A stretch of 64,000 bases of DNA from Nemophila menziesii (Eukaryota > Streptophyta > Magnoliopsida > Boraginales > Hydrophyllaceae). The notes beneath the pieces are model-generated. The model made no database searches, was not told the DNA's origin, and worked only from the letters and a program-made list of their open reading frames with translations. Position 1 is the stretch's first letter. Each line of letters opens with the position of its first letter. Where the stretch lies: positions 372,001 through 436,000 of the forward strand of contig JARWIR010000008.1 in assembly GCA_029959085.1 (NCBI GenBank), given 5' to 3'. Made by a program: the position numbers and the translations under genes. Shown one piece after another: positions 55,645 to 64,000 of the stretch.

Positions 55645-56742
55645 GAATGTTGGTGATGCTCGTGTGATCTGGATGTATTTACCATTCAACTTCTGTACTT
55701 TTAGTTTCCGTTCCCGATCCTGTTGTAATAAAAGTATTTCACCTATTAATAAAAAACCATGATTGTAATCGAGTGTGTAAAATGATGCATGAACTATGAA
55801 GGATCAAAATGGTTTGTATAAATTCGGTAATTTAATCTTATTTCAAACATTTGTTTTATTAAACTAATATTCACATTACATTTTTTTTTCTTTATAGAAT
55901 TATAAATCTAACCTTGCTTAATATTTTCAGGCGATTTATATATTTTTCGTTGAACAATCTTACTCTATCACATAGTTAGATAGTGTATTAATTTTATTAC
56001 TAATTAGTTTTATTTTGAACTTGTGTATTGGTTGCTAATTTTGTTATCTTAACTTTAAGATTGTACATATTGATAAAATAAGTATACATATTTGATTTGG
56101 GTGGTTAATTAGTATGTGTTATTTGAAGTGTTTACGTGAAGTGGTGGGACTTTTTGATTGTTATTCTTCATTATTGAGATGTATGTCTGAGGTTAATATA
56201 ATTTTCTGGTAAATAAAACAAGTTGAAATGCGTCATTAGTTTAAGATAAATTCACAATATTTTTATTCTATATTTGATTAGATAATAAAGCGGCAATAGC
56301 TGGTTTTGCATGTATTTCACAAGGTAACAAATAAGTTCATTTGTTTGCAAGTGAAACTTTCGTTGTATGATCGTAATTATCACGAGGTAGTATCGTCATC
56401 TCGTTTGAAAGCATATTAACTTCTTGGTCGTATTCTATTAGACTGAAACGACCACGTTATCTCATTTTGTGAGATTATTGAGTCATCAATATTGGTGTTT
56501 TTGATGTGAGCTCGATGAGTGTGAAGAATTTATGGGGGTGATATTGACAAGGTTGGTTGAGATTCTTTGTTTTGGATTGTGTGTGAATAAATATTTATTT
56601 GGATTTTTTTAAGGTTGTTGAATCTTCTTGAATGTCTGATTCTCATGGTGGGTTTGTATATTATAACACTGCCTAGATTCATGGCAGGGGCTATTTAGCC
56701 TTGTCTAGAATTCTTTCTTGAATTGGTCTCCTCGTATGTATA
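55645..56742. other. 3' flank and intergenic DNA (C)
   Basis: AATAAA signals at 55727-55732 and 55748-55753 belong to the ZF-HD copy; beyond them nothing is recognised. Confidence 0.55.
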
Positions 56743-57623
56743 GTTAGAGCAGAGAAAAATAATGTAAACCCGAATATTAATCCAAACTCGGTTAAAAACC
56801 AAACTGGAAAAAAGCTTTTAAAATTTTACTAAATTTATGGATCGGTCCAAATAAAACAATACCCAACACGTTTAAACATAGGTCGGATTAAAATTTGGTC
56901 CACGAGATCCTATTCAACCCGGCAGCCTGGTTATTTATTAATATAGCCAACTTTTGATATAGTTTACTCTTCCCATTTTGATGTGGGAGAGCTAATATTC
57001 ACATTTTGAGCTGTTTGCCCAAGTTCCTCGCACAACTCGGCAATCATGCCCAAGATTTTCGCACGTCTAGTCCTATTTTTTTGCACGTTGCACACCATTT
57101 CCCAATTTTCTCACACAAGTTGCACGCCTCATTACTCTACACCACTTTTATCCCACTTCAAAAATTTACACTACTTTTTGAGAGATTTGCCTATAAATAC
57201 AAAGTCTCCCTCTCCCTTATTCTTGTGCCTAAACACCTAGGGTTAGTTAAAAATATTATTTCACCCTAATAATTTGTTTTTTATATTCTTTTAGAGGGTT
57301 AATATTTATCTTTTGACCCTTAAAAGTTAACTTTTTTCTTTTCAACGGAGGATTAATAATATTTGTTATTTGATCCTCTTAAAGTTATGTTTGTTCTTTT
57401 TTTACCAACATTGTTGGTTGAACTAAGTTATTATATTTGGCCTTTAATTTGGTCGAACTTATGAGTTAATATTTTTTTAACCCGGGACAAATCCGATTTT
57501 AACCCGTGCGGTGGGGTTACAATATAAAAACAGGGTTATAATCCTTAAAAGATGAACCCGGTTTATGCAATAACAAGGTTGGAAATAACCTCAACCCAGA
57601 GTTAACCCGGTTTTTGCTCTACC
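56743..57623. mobile_element. Candidate non-autonomous DNA transposon (C)
   Basis: Again 881 bp with the same ends; flanks GTATGTATA and CTATATATA. It shares several bases with A against B. Confidence 0.4.
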
Positions 57624-57934
57624 CTATATATAATAATGGAAATTTTGCACTGTAAGTTTTAGACTTTGTGATACTATAATGTAAAGTATAGAATTTTCTT
57701 TAACATTTTGTTAGAACTCTGCATTGAGGTTTACTATTTTTATTACTGGCTTTCTTTCTTTGTTCATCCACATAAATTATTCATTAAGTGTATCACCAAT
57801 GCCTAAGACAAATGTTAAGTAATCGAGAATGTGGAATAATCTCTATTTGATGCACTAGCTTTACCATAAACCCCAAATATTCTGGCCACCACCTGTTGGG
57901 CAATAAGACAGGGGGACAAGATACACCACAAACA

Positions 57935-58185
57935 AACCAGTTGGGTTAGGTTAACTGTCCAGAGTCTTGCTATTTATTCAACACTTAAAGGAGAAGGGAA
58001 TGTCTGTGTTCGAATCCCCTCCTTAACGAGTGTGAAGTGAGAGGTACGAGGCTCGAACCCCTCACTAAACACGGGTGGCCTAGTTTTGATTTACTTGTGA
58101 ATATACATATGGAGACATGTATATCCCCGTGGGATTAATCGTGGTACGTGCAAGCAAGCCTGGATCACCGACGTACCAAAAAAAA
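57935..58185 (+). mobile_element. tRNA-derived SINE (C)
   Basis: 251 bp between 57919-57934 and 58186-58201. Box B reads GTTCGAATCC. Box A is altered (TTAGGTTAACTG). Confidence 0.8.
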
Positions 58186-58201
58186 AGATACAACACAAAC
58201 A

Positions 58202-59454
58202 TTTTAAATCGTCTTTCACCTGCATCAAATATGTATACAGTTTTTAAAGGTCATTAGAAAATTTATTAAGTCTAACCGTTTACTACGTTATGGGGAAGAT
58301 AAGTCAAGTGTCTTCGGCATAGTATAAATAGACAAACACAGTACATCATCAATGTAACTAATATATACTTATTCATTCTTCAATACTTAATAAATCTTTC
58401 TATTTAGTGTCCTCCTTCAGGTCATTCATGAAAGACTCCTTACAAGAATACTCTAGTAACTTGAGACCCCGAATACTAATCTGATTTGTGCTCGCAAGGG
58501 TGCTAAAACTAGTGTGTGTTTTTAGTAAAAATAACATATGTGCAAAGAGTCTTCCAAATGTCAAAAAAAGGTCTTCCATAGATGAAGTTTTGAAGTATGT
58601 TATGTTATATATAATTTGACACGAGTTTGTGGAAGTCATGGTTTCCTAGTTGACTCATGAAGTTACAAACATTAATACATCTACTTGCAAGCCAGTGGTT
58701 TGTGGAATGCAATGAAGACTATCCCTACAAGTTATGTCACATAGAAAGAAGTATATATCACTCGAGAAGTAAAGTTGTTAATAGTTCTAGTGGAAGAACA
58801 ACTTATATTCCTTTCTTACAACTATGAAATAACTCACCATGAGGATTTAAAATAATATGTATGTTTGCATCAATCAGTTTAGTTCCGAGTGACACATAAA
58901 TCAAGACACATCTTCTTTTTTAACAATCCCTTTCTGGATGTTAAGGACACAAGCTAGCATAGTGGTCTTAAATAATGCAACACCCATTTAGATGGGGAAT
59001 AACATGCCCAATAAATGGACGAGGAAGTCCTTATTTTAATGTGTGTTAAATAATATGATGCATACTCTAACATACCAACAATGTAAAAAATATATAAATA
59101 AAAGGGTTACTTACATATAAGGTTAAGAACCCAGTTTTCTAGCTAAACAAATCTAGATCAACCATATGAGTATATGACTAACGTGCCCTTTGTCATATTA
59201 ATCAGAAATAAAAGCTTGATAATTAAAATTCACTTTCCAGGCAATCCATAAGTATGTATGCTTTAATTAAAAATAATCATTCCATAACATTTCCTATTCC
59301 ATCACGGAGAATCAAGTCGCTTCCTTGAATCATTTAGAAAAACATCACAAACCCACTCAAACCAGAAAGGTTTGAAGCCATAACCAAATTTTTATTTGCA
59401 TAAAACAAAAAACGAATTGCTAGAAATCAAGGAAGACGAAAAACGTAAGTGAAA
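58202..59454. other. Intergenic DNA, nothing recognised (C)
   Basis: Counterpart of 5069-6320; no feature supported. Confidence 0.5.
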
Positions 59455-59705
59455 AGTAGTGGGTCGTCAGCACAAAAAACGGTGGGCCATCTAGACATAA
59501 TTATGAGTTGCCAGAGATATCAATGGGTTGTAAGTGGATTAAAAATGGGATGTCTCAACAAACATGGTGGGTTGATGACGCATAAAGCGGCGAGTTATCT
59601 ACATATTGCTAATACAAATCTAATGGGATGTCTACATAATTTGGTTGGCTGAAAAAGAAAAAATAATCGGCTATATGACCAAAACAATGAGTTATCGATA
59701 ATGAA
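59455..59705. repeat. Degenerate minisatellite (C)
   Basis: Same units and unit number as in A and B. Confidence 0.6.
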
Positions 59706-59781
59706 TATAATAGTCAAAGAAAAAATGTATATGTAACAAAACACATATTTATTCAAAAACTCATAAAAAAATCAAAAAAAT

Positions 59782-59801
59782 GAGTTGTGTCCCCATGACT
59801 C
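59782..59801 (-). other. Imperfect hairpin (C, element 1)
   Basis: GAGTTGTG-TCCC-CATGACTC, identical to copies A and B. Confidence 0.6.
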
Positions 59802-59992
59802 GAAAAAGACTCATAAAGAAATTAAAAACAAGTAAATATTGCATATACAGAAATGGTAAGGAAGAAAGATAATATACTCTCGGGGCTATTGCCTCGCATT
59901 GTCAGCATCCAAATAGGATTTGGTGGATCTTTCGAGATGTCGCGCTTTAATTGTTCTAGAAGTGTCATGATATGCACTTGATTAGCTTTAAT

Positions 59993-61198
59993 TTATGCCA
60001 CATCATCGGCCAAGAAGGTTTGGGTTGCTTCAACTTTATTCAATCGATAATCTACCCTTTCTCGCCAAATAGGATCCAATTCTTTTGATTCTCTCTCACG
60101 AGAAATTTCTTCTTGTTGAGACTTCTTAAATACTGCTTCTCTTAAGATTGTCCTGGTCCAAACATTGTTGATATTGTAACTTACTTTATACATCAATTTC
60201 TCTTTTTCACCCCGAATCACATTCTCTTTTTGTACTAGGCACGTGATCATCGTTGGACATTCACATTAAATAATGAAAGTGGAGAGACCAAAAATGGCAT
60301 CACCTCCTCAAAGATAAACGGTTCCATATCTACTTCTTCCCCTCGTAAAACACAATTCGAAAAGATGGTATTTCTCTTAGTTACATCCAAAGTTTGCGTG
60401 TTTCCGAAGGCATTTGGTGTGATAAAATTGTGCCAAATTCTTGTATCAGGTTGGAGATATTTGTAAGGCCAAGGTGCCTTCAATTCTACCTTGTGTGATT
60501 GAACTTTTTCTTCATCTGATACATGCTCAAAAGGTTGGTTCCAATAAAAATTCTTGATATTTTCCACCGCTTATCGATACTTGCAGGGTCCAACCAATTT
60601 CTTGAACTGGAAGTGGGTTCTAATCTCTTCAAATGTTAAAAGAACTAACTTTCCTCCAAATGGAACACGATCTAAAGAGGCCTAAATAGAACTCGAAAAC
60701 TAACTCCATACATAAACTTGAATGTCTCATCATGAATGTAGTCCAACCCAATATCTCTCCCATCTCCAAAAATCTCTTGTAATCACCTTCTCCAACTTAT
60801 TTTTCAAATATTCTCTCATGAGCAAAAGGTAAGTCCGTTAAATCAATTTTTGTGGAAGCTAACAAGGCCTTGGAAGCTTCATTCATCACGGGTATAAGAA
60901 TATCGATTTGTAGAGGTTGTGGTGTCTTTTCCTTGAAATTTGTAACTATTTTGCTCTTTGATTTAAACATAGTCGACTTCTCTCTACTTTCTTGACATGT
61001 TTTACCCTTTTTATTTATACTCGAACTTGAACCTTTCTCAATCGTTTTCTTGTCAATAGTAACCAATACCTTACTTTGGTTCTTCTTCATCTCCCAAATA
61101 GTGGATAATGTTTCTATTCTTTTTGTCATCTCAATTGACCTCAACTCAAAGCTTTGAACACTCTCAATATTTTTACTCCTTGATTTTGGGTTGAACAA
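59993..61198 (-). pseudogene. Gypsy accessory ORF region, broken (C, element 1)
   Basis: Open stretches 61198-60797, 60567-60247 and 60250-59993. The first is longer at its N-terminus (MFNPKSRSKNIESVQSFEL) because a base lost near 61142 joins frames; the last is extended by a CAA-type codon where A and B have a stop. Still broken overall. Confidence 0.5.
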
Positions 61199-61544
61199 GT
61201 TTTTTGGGGTTAGGAAAGGTGTAAGGATGATGAAAATCTATTTGGGTAGGATGAAGTCTTGATTGATTGGTATGGGTTTAAGAAATTGTTGGATAAGATT
61301 TGGAAATATTGGCTTTTGATTCTCGAATTAGAGGTGTTTTGATTTGATTTGGGTGGTTAAATTTTCTATATAATTATGTAGGGAAGGATTTTAATTTAAA
61401 TTTATGGTGATTGGGGAGTGTTTTGATATGAGGTAAAGGTTTGTAGAAGCTTTAATAGAGTTAGGAAGCTTTGGGGAAAAAAGAGAGGCTTAAGGTTTAG
61501 AATTGTAGGTATAAGCTAACCTCTCTTTTATTCCTTTTTCTGGA

Positions 61545-61985
61545 GGCGTCGTGCGGAGCACCGCAGGTGAGGTGAGGTGTACCGCAACAAGTTTATGTGT
61601 CCCCCTGTGAAACGAACCCTGATTTCCTTACCGTTTCCACGGTTTTTGGAGTGGTGCGGTGCACCGCGAGTACGCTGTGGTGTAGCGCAAATGCCTTCTA
61701 ACTTGGACCGTGTCACGGTTCTGCGCGTGTGACGACACAGTTCATATTTTAGTTCTTACAAATGGACCAGATTCTTGGACCGTGTTGACGATTTGCTTCC
61801 TGCGGTGCACCGTGGCACCCATGCAATATACCATACGAGCGCTATAGATGACACCGTGGCACGGTTTTGCTTGAGTGTCGACACATATTTTTTTTCTTTG
61901 CCTCGCACGTGAACCTGATTCATTGACCGTCGTGACCCTTTTTGGGGTGCAGTGCACCGCAGTGATGGCGTGGTGTACCGCAAGG
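61545..61985. repeat. GC-rich palindromic island (C, element 1)
   Basis: Holds ACCGTGTCACGGTT, GCGGTGCACCGC-type words and GTGTCGACAC like copy B. Confidence 0.65.
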
Positions 61986-62454
61986 CACATATGTTTTTTG
62001 CCATTTTTTCTCGTTTCTTCTCCGAACTTAATTTCTTAAGTACCTATACATAAAAAAAAATACTAATACCTTCCTCGATACTACAATATCTACTAAAAAC
62101 AACTAATCTAAACATAAACTAAAGATATAAAAACATAAAAAAATTGTGGGATGTCTCCCGGACAGCATTTTTGTTCAACGTCATTCAAAGTTAGACGCGT
62201 TACTCTATCAGGTTTTTTATATATAGCCTCCCCAACAACTAGCAAGGCTATGAACGTTTACTAACATCCGTTTGATACCCTGTTTGGGTATGATCTCAAT
62301 CACTTTTCCCGAAAAAACTTATGTGACGACAAATGGTCCCATCCACGAATCTTTTTGATTGTGTGGATTTCTTCTGGGGCTCTATTCCTGGTAGAAATAT
62401 GGATGACATGAACTGTGGGATCTAACTTCCTTGGTTTCTTACATAAGACGTAGA

Positions 62455-62775
62455 ATGTCTTGGATACGTTTTTATCACGGATGGTAACTCTTTTGGAAGT
62501 TGATGATGCTTTGTCTTGTGGCTGAGAACGGCCTTCCAAGTAAGATTGGAACCTGCTTATCTGCATCATAATCAAGAATAAAAAAATTAGTATGGATGGT
62601 GATATTACCTACTTGGACATGAACGTCCACCACTGTTCCCCATGTCTTCATCACTGAGTTATTCGAAACTGTAAGTTCGTGGGAGCTTTTTCAACCTTCA
62701 TGATGCCAAGCCTACACAACACAGACTTAGGCATAAGATTCACACTCGAACCCACATCACACATGGCCTTAACTT
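62455..62775 (-). pseudogene. Aspartic protease remnant (C, element 1)
   Basis: Minus-strand active-site region near 62750 and DADKQVPILLGRPF near 62540, with the frame changes of copy A. Confidence 0.7.
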
Positions 62776-62799
62776 TGAAAATACCACATATTTTTATAA

Positions 62800-64000
62800 G
62801 TAGTTAAAGCTTCCTGGATCTTTGAGCTTGAGTGGTAACTCTTTTTCAACCCTTCTCAAGACTCTCTCAGTATGAGCTACAGTCTCTTTACTGGATTATA
62901 CACTCGCATCTTTCTCTAGAATAACTTGCTTGAATACTTGTTACGGTGTAAGCCCTTTCTTCGCAATCTCAAGCATCTGGGCGTTGATTTTCTATGGACT
63001 ATACGCCTCTACAAATGCCTTGAGTTCAATGTCAACCTTTGGATTTGTCTTAGGAATGGATGGTGACATTGCAGGAACAATAGGTGGCGAGCCCACCTTC
63101 TCTTCTTCTTTCTCTTATTGCACAACATGTGCAACTTCTTCTTTCTGCTTAGTGAAGGCTTCCTCTTTATCTATAATTATTAAAGCTTTTAGTTCAATGA
63201 CCGATCTAATATATTCTTGCATGTCCTTGAGAAGATTTACAAAGTCAGATACTTCTGGGTTAGGCTTGGTTGTTCTTCTTCAATTTTTGGAACCTTTACG
63301 ACAATTTTGGCAGCAGGTGACGATTCCTCTTCCTTTTATAATTCAAGGCAGATTGCCTTACATGCTCCGAACCCAACATTGTCGTCACCTCCTTCAATTG
63401 CCTTTACCTCCAAGGTGAATTGAGTGTTAACAACTTTCTCTATTTGAGTCAACTATTTTGTCAAGATCTGTATCGTGGCATCTTGTTCTCTGAACTATTC
63501 TTGATGCGCTTGGATATGACTAGTAACTAGATTCATGAAGTCTTGTAATCTCTTCTCTGACACTGCTCCTTCTTGAGGATGTTGTGGTAATGCGTCTTGA
63601 GCTAGATTATTGGCATAAGCATCATGGGCTGGTTGTTGTGGAGGAGCTGGTCTATTATAATTTTTATTTCCTTGGTATGGACCTTGAGATCTCTGTTGAT
63701 AAGTGTTGTTACGGGGATGTGGTTGATAATTACCTTGATTTGCGATCCCTTGAGGATTTTAAACTACATACCGGATGATAACTATTACCAAATTGTTAAT
63801 TTCCTCTATATTATATGAATTATACAGATGCTGGATATCCTTTACACTTTTCCCATGTATGATTAGGAAATTCAAAACGTGCACAACCTTGTGCTTCTTG
63901 CACTACATTGATTGCAGCTGAATTTTGAAGCTTTTGGTCCAATTCGAGTTTCATCTATTTGACTAGATTTTCCAGTGCTTCTAATTTAGCAGATTAAGCA
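62800..64000 (-). pseudogene. Gag C-terminal half, degenerate (C, cut by window end)
   Basis: Same gag frame with the same stops as in A; continues to the window edge. Plus-strand ORFs at 62930-63418 and 63584-63778 are its shadows. Confidence 0.65.

Larger units (their letters stand above)
52450..64000. repeat. Tandem unit, copy C (cut by window end)
   Basis: Third copy, matching copy A from position 1 to about 10.85 kb, where the window stops. It differs by a short poly-A insertion (52724-52810), scattered substitutions, and a ZF-HD gene that keeps the 3' coding end but has a frameshift. Its gypsy element 1 runs off the right edge. Confidence 0.97.
59775..64000 (-). mobile_element. Pol-less gypsy remnant 1, copy C (cut by window end)
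   Basis: Hairpin (59801-59782), accessory region (61198-59993), GC-rich island (61985-61545), protease (62775-62455) and gag remnant (from about 62800 past the edge). Confidence 0.75.

Overview
This is a plant nuclear window, from a eudicot on the gene and repeat families seen: intronless zinc-finger homeodomain (ZF-HD) genes, plant L1-type LINEs with an ORF1 zinc knuckle and an ORF2 ending in RNase H, Athila-like Ty3/gypsy remnants, a tRNA-type SINE and small hAT-like elements. I cannot name the species. There are no bacterial, organellar or CRISPR features.

The dominant structure is a tandem array. A unit of about 20.6 kb occurs as copy A (1-20630), copy B (20631-52449) and a cut-off copy C (52450-64000). 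Copies are about 98-99% identical, with one much more similar A/B tract. The array may continue past both edges, so the unit boundaries used here only follow the window start.

The consensus layout, left to right, is: (1) about 1.5 kb of non-coding DNA that looks like old LTR sequence; (2) a 5'-truncated LINE tail (RNase H, poly-A, target-site duplication); (3) a ZF-HD gene; (4) a candidate 881-bp DNA transposon; (5) a SINE; (6) a degenerate minisatellite; (7) two diverged pol-less gypsy remnants on the minus strand, each ordered gag, protease, GC-rich palindromic island, accessory ORF, hairpin; (8) a hAT-like MITE; (9) a decayed LINE with a zinc-binding region and RNase H.

The copies have had different fates. 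ZF-HD is intact only in B. In A a 536-bp deletion removes half the zinc finger and the whole homeodomain, and in C one missing base breaks the homeodomain. B also gained a 13.3-kb LINE nest 0.9 kb upstream of its ZF-HD gene and a 580-bp hAT element, and lost 3.2 kb carrying the gypsy LTR and gag. C gained an 87-bp poly-A retro-insertion.

The LINE nest is the most notable part. A nearly full-length outer LINE on the minus strand, with otherwise open ORF1 and ORF2, was hit in ORF2 by a second nearly full-length LINE of the same family. The second LINE has the inverted-5'-segment structure expected from twin priming. Both share a 3'-terminal hairpin and an overlapping ORF1-stop/ORF2-start. I saw no convincing new multi-gene system. 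The window is best read as a triplicated transcription-factor locus that records how plant retroelements insert, delete and recombine.
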